NCBI GenBank assembly: GCA_030536515.1
Contig: JAUNPV010000016.1
Span: 1-56,468, forward strand
Reading direction: 5' to 3'
DNA: 56,468 nucleotides
Source: Eubacteriales bacterium
Lineage (GTDB): Bacteria; Bacillota; Clostridia; Oscillospirales; Oscillospiraceae
Below are positions 29,351-37,580 of this stretch, in pieces. The position numbers were made by a program, and so were the translations under genes. How positions within the stretch are numbered: the first letter of the stretch is position 1; the number at the start of each line of letters is the position of its first letter. Below the pieces are notes generated by a model. The model did not search any database, was not told where the DNA came from, and saw only the letters and a program-made list of their open reading frames with translations.

Positions 29351-30729
29351 TGCAGCTTGACGCTGTGGTCATCGGCGGCGGCATCCTGGGCTGCTTTGCG
29401 GCCCGGAGCCTTATGCGGTGGAACATCAAAGCTGCCCTGGTGGAGGCAGCCGACGATGTGTGCACCGGCATCACCCGGGCCAACTCCGCCATTGTCTACC
29501 CGGGCTACGACATGAAGCCCGGCAGCCTGAAGGCGGCGCTGACCTGCAGGGGCAGCCTGGACTTCCCCCGGCTGTGCCGGGAGCTGGAGGTGCCCCTGAA
29601 CCAATGCGGCTCCGTCATGGTGGGCCGGGGGGAGGGCTCCCGGGAGGCTCTGGAGAAAAAATATGACCGGGGCCGGGAAAACGGCGTTCCCGGCCTGGAA
29701 ATGCTGACCCGGGAACAGGTGCTGAAGCGGGAGCCTATGGTGACCGGGGACATCACCGGCGGTCTCTACGCCCCCACCGCCGCCACCGTCAACCCCATGG
29801 TCCTGGGCATTGCCGCCTTTGAAAATGCGGCGGCCAACGGCTGCATCCCCCTGCTGCGCACCGCCGTGGAGGCCATGGAGCAGGTCCCCGGAGGCTACAT
29901 TTTGAAAACCCAGAGGGAGGAGATTTTCGCCCGGGCGGTGCTCAACTGCGCCGGACTGAATGCGGATAAGGTCCAGGAGCTGCTGTTTCCCCCCTCGGTC
30001 CGTCTTTTTATCGACGGGGCCGACTATCTGGTGCTGGACGCTGACGTCCCCGGCCCCAGCCACATTATCTTCACCGAAACCCCGGACGGCAAGGGCATCA
30101 CCGCCATTCCCGCCCCGGAGGGGAACCTGATGATTGCCTCCGCCGCCCGGCCTCTGGACGGGCCGGGGGCCAGCCCGGAGGGACTGCGTGCCCTGAAACG
30201 GGCCATGACAGACCTGCTTCCCGGGACCCCGGACCGGGTCATCCGGAATTTCAGCGCCCTGCGGCCCAACCCCTGCCAGGTGGCCCTGGTGGACGGGCAG
30301 TGGGTCCCCACCAAAAAATCCATCCACAGCTTCGTCATCGAGTTCCCCGCCCCGGGCTTTTGCAGCCTCATCGGCATCAAGACCCCCGGCATCACCTGCG
30401 CAGGGGAGCTGGGGGAGCATCTGGCGGGGAAAATGGCCGCCTATCTGAATGCGGCGGAAAATCCGGCCTTCCGGCCCCGCCGCCGGGCCATTGTCCGGGC
30501 CCACGACCTGCCCTTTGAACAGCGCCGGGCCCTGGCGGCGGAAAACGGGGACTATGGCGAGGTGGTGTGCCTGTGCCGGGATATCACCTGCGCCGAGGTG
30601 AAGCAGGCCATCGCCCGGGGCGCAAAAACCGTGGATGCCGTCAAGCGGCGGCTGGGCACCGCCATGGGCCCCTGCCAGGGAAGCCGCTGCACCCGGCGGA
30701 TTCAGGAGATACTGGGGGTGGACCCGTGA
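29347..30729 (+). CDS. FAD-dependent oxidoreductase with C-terminal BFD-like [2Fe-2S] domain (GlpA/DAO type)
   Basis: A 460-residue flavoprotein. The N-terminal FAD motif is AVVIGGGILGCFAARSL; the DAO fold follows (ITGGLYAPTAATVNP; SALRPNPCQVALVDG). The last 60 residues have a BFD-like cluster site with four Cys: VCLCRDITC and GPCQGSRC. The layout equals GlpA-type anaerobic glycerol-3-phosphate dehydrogenase subunits, but the context does not: it overlaps the MoeA-PBP stop by 4 bases and the next flavoprotein start by 4 bases, inside a pterin operon. Substrate unknown. A role with the AOR, as electron carrier or in cofactor chemistry, is inference only. Confidence 0.83.
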   Translation: MMQLDAVVIGGGILGCFAARSLMRWNIKAALVEAADDVCTGITRANSAIVYPGYDMKPGSLKAALTCRGSLDFPRLCRELEVPLNQCGSVMVGRGEGSREALEKKYDRGRENGVPGLEMLTREQVLKREPMVTGDITGGLYAPTAATVNPMVLGIAAFENAAANGCIPLLRTAVEAMEQVPGGYILKTQREEIFARAVLNCAGLNADKVQELLFPPSVRLFIDGADYLVLDADVPGPSHIIFTETPDGKGITAIPAPEGNLMIASAARPLDGPGASPEGLRALKRAMTDLLPGTPDRVIRNFSALRPNPCQVALVDGQWVPTKKSIHSFVIEFPAPGFCSLIGIKTPGITCAGELGEHLAGKMAAYLNAAENPAFRPRRRAIVRAHDLPFEQRRALAAENGDYGEVVCLCRDITCAEVKQAIARGAKTVDAVKRRLGTAMGPCQGSRCTRRIQEILGVDP

Positions 30730-31610
30730 AAAAAGCGGACATTCTCATCATCGGCGGCGGCATCGCCGGAATCCAGGCCGCCAAAACCGCCTGCGCTCTG
30801 GGCCGGTCGGTGCTGCTCATCGACCGGAATCCCCGGCTGGGCGGGGTGCTGCCCCAGTGCACCCACCGGGGCTTCGCCGGGGCGCTGACGGGGCCGGAGT
30901 ACCTGGCGGCCCAGCTGGCGGATTTCCCGGCTGAGGTCCAGCTGCGGCTGTCCACCGCCGCCCTTTCCGTGGGAAGTGACAAAACGGCAGTGCTGTCCAG
31001 CCGGGCGGACGGGGTCTGGCGTGCGGCCTTTTCCCGGCTGATTTTGGCCACAGGCTGCCGGGAGGTGGCCGCCGGGGCCCTGGGGCTGGGAGGCACCCGG
31101 CCGGAGGGGGTCTATACCGCCGGACAGGCCCAGGCCCTGCTCAATTTGGAGGGCATTGTCCCGCCGGGACCCATTGTGATTCTGGGCAGCGGGGACCTGG
31201 GCCTCATCATGGCCGCCCAGCTGCGGGAGGCCGGGGCGGAGGTTGCCGCCATTGTGGAAAAAAAGCCCCTTTGCGGCGGCCTTATCAAAAACCGCCGCCG
31301 CCTGGAGCCGCTGCACATCCCCCTGTACACCGGGGCCAGCCTCCGGCGGCTGGCGGGCAGCCCCCGGCTTGTCGCCGTGGAGGTCCTGACCGAGGATGGC
31401 CGTGCATTGACCATTCCATGCCGAAGCCTGCTGATTGCAGCGGGCTTGCAGCCGGAGCAAAGTCTGGTCCGGGACCTGGGAGAGCCGGATTGGCTCTATC
31501 TGTGCGGAAACTGCCGGCAGATTCACACCATGGTGGAGTCCGTGGCGGCCCAGGGGGCCCAGGCGGCGATGGCTGCCAGCAATGAAATAGGAGAAGAAGA
31601 CTATGACTGA
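30726..31610 (+). CDS. NAD(P)/FAD-dependent oxidoreductase, partner of the preceding flavoprotein
   Basis: A 294-residue protein starting at GTG 30726 in a GTGA overlap with the previous gene. It holds two dinucleotide sites: ILIIGGGIAGIQAAKTA (FAD, about 6-22) and PIVILGSGDLGLIMAAQL (NAD(P), about 147-164). Signature TGCREV and a final VAAQGAQAAMAA helix are as in pyridine nucleotide-disulphide reductase-like subunits that pair with DAO/BFD proteins in Firmicutes glp-type operons. The third gene of that usual trio, a small DUF1667 Cys protein, is not present. It may link NAD(P)H to the FAD/[2Fe-2S] partner. Function within the pterin operon is unknown. Confidence 0.83.
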   Translation: MKKADILIIGGGIAGIQAAKTACALGRSVLLIDRNPRLGGVLPQCTHRGFAGALTGPEYLAAQLADFPAEVQLRLSTAALSVGSDKTAVLSSRADGVWRAAFSRLILATGCREVAAGALGLGGTRPEGVYTAGQAQALLNLEGIVPPGPIVILGSGDLGLIMAAQLREAGAEVAAIVEKKPLCGGLIKNRRRLEPLHIPLYTGASLRRLAGSPRLVAVEVLTEDGRALTIPCRSLLIAAGLQPEQSLVRDLGEPDWLYLCGNCRQIHTMVESVAAQGAQAAMAASNEIGEEDYD

Positions 31611-32553
31611 TCAATACGGACGCAACATCCACTACCTGCGCATTTCCGTCACGGAGCTGTGCAACCTCCGCTGCCGCTACTGTATGCCCGTAGACGGGGT
31701 CTGCAAGAAAAGCCACGACGAAATGCTCACCGAGGACGAGATTATCGACGCCGTCCACGCCGCCGCCGTCCTGGGCGTTGACAAGGTCCGCATCACCGGC
31801 GGCGAGCCGCTGGTCAAGCGCAACATTGTCTCCATCTGCCGCCGGACGGCCCAGGTCCCGGGCATCCGGGAGGTGTGCCTGACCACCAACGGCATCCGGC
31901 TGCCCCAGCTGGCGGCCCCCCTGCGGGAGGCGGGGGTGCGGCGGGTGAACCTGAGCCTGGACACCCTGAACGAGGAAAAATACCGCTACATCACCCGCTG
32001 GGGAGAGCTGTCGGACTTTCAGGCGGGCCTGGATGCTGCCCTTGCCGCCGGGTTTGAGAAAATCAAAATCAACACCGTCCTCATCGGCGGCTTCAACGAC
32101 GATGAGATTGTGCCTCTGGCGGAGCTGACGAGGCAGTATCCCGTGGACGTGCGCTTCATCGAGCTGATGCCCATGGTGGGCGGCGAATTTTCCGAGCAGG
32201 CCTACCTGTCCGGGGAGGCGGTGCTGAAAGCTCTGCCGGAAGCCCAGCCTGTGGCGCCCGACGGCGGCGTGGCCCGGCTGTACCGGCTGCCCGGGGCCCT
32301 GGGCAGCATCGGCCTCATCAGCCCCATTTCCGCCCACTTCTGCGCAGGGTGCAACCGCCTGCGCCTCACCGCCGACGGCCGGCTGAAGCCCTGCCTTCAC
32401 GGGGCGGCGGAGTATCCCATCAAGGGCCTGACCCGGGCGGAAATGGAGCGGGTCATGGCTGATGTTATCTGGAACAAGCCCAGCTGGCACGGGGACCTGG
32501 ATGCCCTGCACCGGAGCCAGGCGGGCCGGAATATGAATCAAATCGGAGGTTAA
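31603..32553 (+). CDS. moaA: GTP 3',8-cyclase MoaA
   Basis: A 316-residue radical S-adenosylmethionine enzyme that converts GTP to 3',8-cyclo-GTP, the first step of molybdopterin synthesis. The N-terminal cluster site is ELCNLRCRYCMP (C-x3-C-x2-C), followed by RITGGEPLVKRN. The C-terminal cluster site is CAGCNRLRLTADGRLKPC (C-x2-C-x13-C). It ends in an extended tail without the usual terminal Gly-Gly at the very end, though a GG pair is present (NQIGG). The start overlaps the flavoprotein stop by 8 bases, confirming one operon. Length is normal. Confidence 0.95.
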   Translation: MTDQYGRNIHYLRISVTELCNLRCRYCMPVDGVCKKSHDEMLTEDEIIDAVHAAAVLGVDKVRITGGEPLVKRNIVSICRRTAQVPGIREVCLTTNGIRLPQLAAPLREAGVRRVNLSLDTLNEEKYRYITRWGELSDFQAGLDAALAAGFEKIKINTVLIGGFNDDEIVPLAELTRQYPVDVRFIELMPMVGGEFSEQAYLSGEAVLKALPEAQPVAPDGGVARLYRLPGALGSIGLISPISAHFCAGCNRLRLTADGRLKPCLHGAAEYPIKGLTRAEMERVMADVIWNKPSWHGDLDALHRSQAGRNMNQIGG

Positions 32554-32554
32554 G

Positions 32555-33034
32555 ATGGAAGATTTTACCCATTTTGATGACCAGGGCCGGGCAAAAATGG
32601 TGGACGTGGGGGAAAAGAATGTCACCCGCCGCGAAGCCACAGCCGCAGGCCGGGTGCTGGTCAATGAGGAAACCTTTGCCCTCATCCGCACCGGCGGCAT
32701 GAAAAAGGGGGACGTGCTCACCGTGGCCCAGATTGCGGGCATCATGGGCGCCAAGCGGACCCCGGACCTGATTCCCATGTGCCACCCCATTTTGATGGAC
32801 GGGGTGAAGCTGGCCCTGCACCTGGATGAACACCGCCGCTCGGTGGAAATTCAGGCCACGGTGACCTGCGGCGGCCGGACGGGGGTGGAGATGGAGGCCC
32901 TCACCGCCGTGTCCGTGGCGGCTCTGACGGTGTACGATATGTGCAAGGCCGTCCAGAAGGACATGGTCATCACGGACATCCGCCTGGTATCCAAAACCGG
33001 CGGTGTCCACGGAGATTATCAGCGAGCAGAATGA
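32555..33034 (+). CDS. moaC: Cyclic pyranopterin monophosphate synthase MoaC
   Basis: A 159-residue enzyme working after MoaA to give cyclic pyranopterin monophosphate. Conserved features seen are HFDDQGRAKMVDVGEK near the N-terminus, MCHPILMDGV (about 74-83), GVEMEALTAVSVAALTVYDM and the end segment with Lys/Asp residues (KDMVITDIRLVSKTGG). The start is one base after the moaA stop. Complete and typical. Confidence 0.96.
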   Translation: MEDFTHFDDQGRAKMVDVGEKNVTRREATAAGRVLVNEETFALIRTGGMKKGDVLTVAQIAGIMGAKRTPDLIPMCHPILMDGVKLALHLDEHRRSVEIQATVTCGGRTGVEMEALTAVSVAALTVYDMCKAVQKDMVITDIRLVSKTGGVHGDYQRAE

Positions 33035-33055
33035 CATGAAAATGGAGGAAAAAGT

Positions 33056-33547
33056 ATGTACAACGCAGCAGTGATCACCGTCAGCGACAAGGGCTCCCGG
33101 GGGGAGCGGGTGGATACCAGCGGACCGGCTCTGTGCCGGATTCTGGAGGAAAAGGGCTTTGCGGTGGCCTACACCGCCATAGTCCCCGACGAGCGGGAGG
33201 CCATTCAGGCGGCGCTGCTCACCTGCACCGACGAAAAGCACATCGCCCTGGTGCTGACCACCGGCGGCACCGGCTTCTCCCCCCGGGACATCACCCCGGA
33301 GGCCACCATGGAGCTGGTGGAGCGGCCCACCCCGGGCATCCCCGAGGCCATGCGGGCCGAGAGTATGCGCATCACCCCCAAGGGCTGCCTGTCCCGCTCC
33401 GCCGCCGGCATCCGGGGCCGCAGCCTGATTATCAACCTGCCCGGCAGCGAAAAGGCCTCGAAGGAGAACATCCTGGCCGTCATCGACCCGGTCAGGCACG
33501 GCCTGGATATGCTCTACTCCGAAGGCTCCGCCGACTGCGCAAAATAA
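33056..33547 (+). CDS. mogA: Molybdopterin adenylyltransferase MogA/MoaB family
   Basis: A 163-residue protein that would activate molybdopterin with ATP so MoeA can insert metal. It shows AVITVSDKGSRGERVDTSGP, LVLTTGGTGFSPRDITPEAT and INLPGSEKASKEN, the standard motifs. RBS GGAGGAAA precedes the start. It is the last gene of the operon starting at 25271. The end is followed by stacked palindromic repeats that may stop transcription. Confidence 0.94.
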   Translation: MYNAAVITVSDKGSRGERVDTSGPALCRILEEKGFAVAYTAIVPDEREAIQAALLTCTDEKHIALVLTTGGTGFSPRDITPEATMELVERPTPGIPEAMRAESMRITPKGCLSRSAAGIRGRSLIINLPGSEKASKENILAVIDPVRHGLDMLYSEGSADCAK

Positions 33548-33555
33548 TCACCAAT

Positions 33556-33808
33556 ACCTTCCCCCGGGGGGAAGGTGGCCGAGCGTCAGCGAGGTCGGAT
33601 GAGGGATGGCGTGCACCTGGATTTAGTGAACAGTGAAGAGTGAAGAAGTAAGAAGTGTGGTATCGGCTTCGCCGATGATTTGAATAAGTGGCGAAGCCAC
33701 ACCTCACCTCTTCACTCTTCACTTTTACTTCTTCACTCATTTTCACCTGTCGCCATCCCTCATCCGTCTTGCCCTTCGGGCAATCCACCTTCCCCCGGGG
33801 GTGGAAGG
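33556..33808. repeat. Palindromic element family 3, copy a, interrupted by a family 2 element
   Basis: The outer arms are ACCTTCCCCCGGGGGGAAGG and GAGGGATGGC at the left, and GCCATCCCTC, GGGCAATCCACCTTCC at the right. Between them at 33625-33737 sits a complete family 2 element. Related intact copies lie at 54741-54907 and 56306-56468. Confidence 0.8.
33625..33737. repeat. Palindromic element family 2, copy 1 (nested)
   Basis: AGTGAA-rich left arm and TTCACT-rich right arm flank a core with ATCGGCTTCGCCGAT and GTGGCGAAGCCAC, each a small hairpin. Other copies are at 39158 and 48011. Confidence 0.85.
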
Positions 33809-34046
33809 TTTTTTGTGCTGAGCGGCATTTTGCGGCCTCCTGGGCGGAGGCCGACGGGAGGGATAATATCCCTCCCCTACGGGGTGTGCGCAGGGGCAGC
33901 CCTTGCGGCTGTCCGGGGCGGCCTGATGGGGCAGGGGGATGGAAAAGCATCCCCCTGAAAAATATTTTTGAAAAATGTGAAAGGTTTCCCTCTTTTTTTC
34001 GACTGGATTAGTGTAAGAGCTTTTGCACGAATACGGAGGTGTCACT
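33809..34046. other. Gap before the sigma factor gene
   Basis: It holds a GCGGCCTCC...GGAGGCC dyad and a GGGAGGGATA/TATCCCTCCC dyad (about 33832-33880), then the sigma factor leader with a T-rich tract and GGAGGT at 34035-34040. No gene is supported. A promoter for the sigma gene probably lies near 33980-34015, but I cannot fix the boxes. Confidence 0.45.
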
Positions 34047-34604
34047 ATGGATGACAACGGAATTATTGACCTGTTCTGGAAGCGGTCGGAGCAGGCCATT
34101 GCGGAGACCGCCGGGAAGTACGGCGGCTATTGCTACCGCATCGCCTACCAGGTGCTGTCCAACCGGGAGGATGCCGAGGAGAGCGTCAACGATACATACC
34201 TGGCGGCCTGGAACAGCCTGCCGCCTCACCGGCCCTCGGTGCTGACGGCCTTCCTGGGCAAGCTCGCCCGGCGCATTTCCATCGACCGCTGGCGGGGCCG
34301 GGAGGCCTGCAAGCGGGGCGGCGGGGAGATTGTGGTTGCCCTGGAGGAGCTTGGGGAGTGCGTGGCCGGGGGCCGGGACGTGGAGGGGGAGTTTCTCCGG
34401 AAGGAAACCGTCCGCGCCTTCAACGCCTTCCTGGACACCCTGCCGGATACCGAGCGGGATGTGTTTCTGCTGCGGTATTTTAGCCTGGACAGCGTCCGGG
34501 ACATTGCCGGGCGCTTCGGCTTTACGGAAAGCAAGGTCACATCCATGCTCCACAGAACCCGGAGCAAGCTCCGCAGCCACCTAAAAAAGGAGGAACTTTT
34601 ATGA
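34047..34604 (+). CDS. ECF-type RNA polymerase sigma factor
   Basis: A 185-residue sigma-70 family protein of the extracytoplasmic function class. Region 2 covers about 20-90 (LSNREDAEESVNDTYLAAW). Region 4 is about 125-180 (LPDTERDVFLLRYF, then DSVRDIAGRFGFTESKVTSM HTH). Start choice: ATG 34047 lies 6 bases after GGAGGT. The stop overlaps the next gene in an ATGA junction, typical for sigma/anti-sigma pairs. It likely responds to a cell-surface signal received by the membrane partner. Target promoters are not known; whether it drives pterin genes cannot be told. Confidence 0.9.
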   Translation: MDDNGIIDLFWKRSEQAIAETAGKYGGYCYRIAYQVLSNREDAEESVNDTYLAAWNSLPPHRPSVLTAFLGKLARRISIDRWRGREACKRGGGEIVVALEELGECVAGGRDVEGEFLRKETVRAFNAFLDTLPDTERDVFLLRYFSLDSVRDIAGRFGFTESKVTSMLHRTRSKLRSHLKKEELL

Positions 34605-36634
34605 ACAACCAAGACTTACTGGACGTCATCGGCGAGGCCCGGGACCAATACGTGCTGCGAGCCGAGGCCTCCGGCCGAAAAAAGGCCCGCCTGTCCCTGC
34701 GCAAGCCCATGTTTTTAGCCGCCCTGATTGCAGTGGCCATGGTCCTGGCGGGGTGCGTGGCGGTGGTAATGGGCTTGCAGCAAAAGAAGGTGTCGGAGCT
34801 CAGCGAAACCAAGCAGTTCAACGAATACGGCCGCCGCATTGAGCCCACGGAGGTGACGCTCAGTGTGTTCACTCCCTACGGCGGGGAAGCCGTCCAGCAG
34901 GCTACCAAAGAATGGTACGCCTTTACCGACAGCTATGACCCCGACCACAAGCTCATGCCCAACACCAACGAAAACAACATCCCCGAAAACTATTACTACA
35001 CCTACGACTGCTATACCCAGGACATGGTGGACAAGCTGGACGAAATTGTGCAGAAGTACAATTTGAAGCTGCTGGACAAGTTCACCGTGGCCCAGGCCTG
35101 GGAAAAGCAGGTGATGCTGGACACCCTGGGCATCGACGGCGTGACCCGCCCGGAGGCCCAGGCCAAAATCAAAGAAGGGGCAGGCGTTCTCTTTCCCAAC
35201 GGCAATTTCCGCAGCACCGTGGACGTAACCCTGACCTCTGAGGATGCTAAGTGGACGAATCCCTGCTACGCCGAATACTTCTACGCCAAAAACGACACCT
35301 TCGCCCCGGATGTGGGCTTTGTCATGGAGGAGGGTTACGACCAGTGGGAGTACACCACCGCCGACGGCACCGATGTCCTGATCGCCCGCACCAAGGAGGG
35401 CGACGGCAACATTGTGGCCGACCTGGGGGATGCCACGGTCTACATCTCCCTGGACCCGGACTTCGGTCTGCCCAGGGTCCGGGAGGAAAGCCAGATGGCA
35501 GGCAAGGAGGTTCTGGAACAGCTGGCCGACGTTTTTGACTACCATGTGAAGCCCCAGGCCTTCGACCGGGAGCAGCTGGCGGCAGACCTGGCGATTGCCG
35601 ATGCAGAATATGAGGCCGCCCAGCCGGTTTATGAGGAGCCGGTGTTTGACAGCTACGGCCAGCTTCTGAACAGCGGCCTGACCTACAATTACCGACCCTG
35701 GCTGGAGGATTTGTACTACTGCCTGTACGACCTGGACGGCAATGGGGTGGAGGACCTTCTGCTGGGCGAGGGTGACGGCAGCTTCTGCGATGCCTATACC
35801 ATGGAAGACGGACAGGTGACGCTTCTGCTGTCCGCCTCCGGGTCACGAAACTGGGTCTGCGAAGACTCCGTTCTCCACTGCGAAGCCGATTACCCCTATC
35901 CCAAGACCACCCAGCATTCCTTCCGAACCTTCCGGTTTGAAAATGGAGAATTTATGACTGATGAAACCCTGGACTTTATGACCCGGAAGGGAGACAAATG
36001 GCGCAGCGGGGAATGGGACAATGTGAAAGAAATCACCGAGGAAGAGGCCCAGGCCATCATCTCCAAGTATCCCCATCTGGACTTGGACTTCCAGCCTGTG
36101 CTGGACTACCCCATGGAGCATGAGGGGATGACCCTGGGCCAGTACATCCGGGAAAACGACCCGGTTTTGACCACCGAGGAGATTCACAAGCTGTACAGCG
36201 ACATGGCCGTGGAATACTACGAAAAGGACATGGCTGTCAGCTACGCCTACCGGGATGTGAACGGCGACGGCCAGGAGGACCTGCTGCTGGCCCAGGCCGA
36301 CGGCCAGTGCAATGTGATGACGGTCTACCGGGGAAAGGTCCTGAGCCTGTACATCAGCGGCTGGCTGTGCGAGGGCAACGTCTTTGAGCGTCAGGATTAC
36401 ACCGACCACGGCCTCATGCCCCCCAACGCCGGTCAGTACATGACCTACCTCTATGAAAAGCTGGACGGCCACGACTATCAGGTTCTGGATTATGTAACGC
36501 AGTGCCTCAACGACGACCGCTGGCACACCTACATCGGCGAGCCGGAAATCCCCGAATCCCAGGCCCAGGAAATCCTGGCCAAATACCCCCGCATCCAGCT
36601 GGATTTGAAGCCCATTTCGGATTTGGTCAATTGA
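34601..36634 (+). CDS. Membrane anti-sigma-like protein with large duplicated extracytoplasmic domain
   Basis: A 677-residue protein: short cytoplasmic N-terminus (1-35), one transmembrane helix (about 36-58), then about 620 residues outside. No zinc anti-sigma motif (H-x3-C-x2-C) is seen. The outer part ends in two similar domains, about 350-510 and 525-677. Each has an Asp/Gly/Asn loop resembling calcium or FG-GAP loops (DLDGNGVEDLL at 377; DVNGDGQEDLL at 552) and ends in A-Q-x-I-x-x-KYP-x3-LD. It overlaps the sigma gene by 4 bases, so it is probably its regulator. Ligand unknown. Confidence 0.8.
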   Translation: MNNQDLLDVIGEARDQYVLRAEASGRKKARLSLRKPMFLAALIAVAMVLAGCVAVVMGLQQKKVSELSETKQFNEYGRRIEPTEVTLSVFTPYGGEAVQQATKEWYAFTDSYDPDHKLMPNTNENNIPENYYYTYDCYTQDMVDKLDEIVQKYNLKLLDKFTVAQAWEKQVMLDTLGIDGVTRPEAQAKIKEGAGVLFPNGNFRSTVDVTLTSEDAKWTNPCYAEYFYAKNDTFAPDVGFVMEEGYDQWEYTTADGTDVLIARTKEGDGNIVADLGDATVYISLDPDFGLPRVREESQMAGKEVLEQLADVFDYHVKPQAFDREQLAADLAIADAEYEAAQPVYEEPVFDSYGQLLNSGLTYNYRPWLEDLYYCLYDLDGNGVEDLLLGEGDGSFCDAYTMEDGQVTLLLSASGSRNWVCEDSVLHCEADYPYPKTTQHSFRTFRFENGEFMTDETLDFMTRKGDKWRSGEWDNVKEITEEEAQAIISKYPHLDLDFQPVLDYPMEHEGMTLGQYIRENDPVLTTEEIHKLYSDMAVEYYEKDMAVSYAYRDVNGDGQEDLLLAQADGQCNVMTVYRGKVLSLYISGWLCEGNVFERQDYTDHGLMPPNAGQYMTYLYEKLDGHDYQVLDYVTQCLNDDRWHTYIGEPEIPESQAQEILAKYPRIQLDLKPISDLVN

Positions 36635-36892
36635 TGACTGTAGGGGAGGGTCACTATAAATTATGGAGCGATTGCCCCCGGCAATCGGTCTGTTAAAATC
36701 TGCTGCGCAGAGCACCACCCTCCCGCCGAAAATCCGTCCAGGATTTTCGGACAAATCGAATGAGATTGAGCACTTCGAAAGCCGAGACGGCCTCAATTTA
36801 AAATGCCTGCCCAAAAGGGCAGGCATTTTGCGGCCTCCTGGCCGGAGGCCGACGGGAGGGTCGGTGACCCTCCCCTACAGTAAGAATATGTG
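36635..36892. terminator. Gap with a bidirectional terminator between convergent anti-sigma and moaE genes
   Basis: AAAATGCCTGCCC (36800-36812) pairs with GGGCAGGCATTTT (36817-36829) around AAAA, a good terminator for either strand. Before it a dyad CGAAAATCC/GGATTTTCG surrounds 36734-36751. After it lie GCGGCCTCCTGGCCGGAGGC and GGGAGGGTC/GACCCTCCC stems of a repeat type also seen near 33832 and 54586. No gene is supported. Confidence 0.75.
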
Positions 36893-37282
36893 TCAGGTTA
36901 GCTCTGTCTCCGTCACGCACTCGGTTTTCAGGCGGCCTACCAGGTATTGGAGGGCATCCACCACGTGGGGGCGGATGTCGCCGCCGATGAGGACGTACAT
37001 CAAATCGTCGCCCACCTGTAAGGTCCCCCGGTTCAGCCACACCCGGATGTAGAAAATGCCCGCCAGCTGATAGGTGTCGGCCACGGCGGCGTCCACCTTT
37101 GCCGGGTCAAAGTCAAAGACCATGCCGGTGACATCCCGGGCGGCGGTGTCCCCCAGGCGGACCCGGGCCTTGGCGCTGCGGCGGATGACCCCGTTGTGGG
37201 TCAGATACATCCCGATGTTGGGGGCGGATTCGTGGGCCTTGGCCTCTTTCAGCCAGGCATCCATGGATGGAACGGTGTTCAT
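36893..37282 (-). CDS. moaE: Divergent MoaE-like protein (molybdopterin synthase large subunit family)
   Basis: A 129-residue protein that resembles the MoaE-like proteins found with Clostridia AOR clusters: GMYLTHNGVIRRSAKARVR, GIFYIRVWLN and GDDLMYVLIGGDIRPHVVDA. In standard MoaE the C-terminus has catalytic Lys residues in a PIWKKE-type segment; here the end reads LKTECVTETELT, so those lysines are not in the usual place. Start choice: ATG 37282 has GGAGGG 7 bases upstream. It is the only MoaE candidate in the island, so it should pair with the MoaD at 22781-23002. Catalytic competence is uncertain. Confidence 0.75.
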   Translation of the reverse strand: MNTVPSMDAWLKEAKAHESAPNIGMYLTHNGVIRRSAKARVRLGDTAARDVTGMVFDFDPAKVDAAVADTYQLAGIFYIRVWLNRGTLQVGDDLMYVLIGGDIRPHVVDALQYLVGRLKTECVTETELT

Positions 37283-37286
37283 GCGC

Positions 37287-37526
37287 TTACCCTCCTGCAC
37301 TGATAAATGTTTGAAAAAACTGCCTGTAGATGTTTTCTGCGTTGGGACCGGAGATTTCCACCCGGGTCTGGGGCATGGGCCAGGGGCCCATGGGCCGGGG
37401 CGGCAGCGCCGTCAGAACAATCCGGCACCCCTCCCAGAGAAATCCGTCAGCATCTTCCAAAGCGTGCTGCCGGAAAAAGGCGGCGAGCCGGTCCGGGGGA
37501 ATGCTCCATACCTCACAATATTCCAT
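37287..37526 (-). CDS. Small conserved-looking partner of the MoaE-like protein
   Basis: A 79-residue protein that starts at ATG 37526 after GGGGG and ends 4 bases before the MoaE-like gene. It reads MEYCEVWSIPPDRLAAFFRQ, has a Trp/Cys-containing middle (FLWEGCRI) and ends in ISGPNAENIYRQFFQTFISAGG, whose last three residues are Ala-Gly-Gly. The Gly-Gly end is reminiscent of a sulfur carrier, but I cannot see a beta-grasp pattern. I do not recognise the family. Tight coupling to the MoaE-like gene suggests a role in pterin sulfuration. Confidence 0.65.
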   Translation of the reverse strand: MEYCEVWSIPPDRLAAFFRQHALEDADGFLWEGCRIVLTALPPRPMGPWPMPQTRVEISGPNAENIYRQFFQTFISAGG

Positions 37527-37580
37527 GGCGGTCCCCCCTCTGCCTTTTCGTAGTAGTCTGCAACGCCTAAACTTCTGTGA

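Noticed and set aside
29311-30504. 397-residue minus-strand frame over the first flavoprotein
   Set aside because: Same type of GC shadow, without start signals or recognisable sequence.
29347-31610. Calling the flavoprotein pair glycerol-3-phosphate dehydrogenase (glpAB)
   Set aside because: Domain layout is similar, but context is pterin synthesis and no glp genes are present; a general description is safer.
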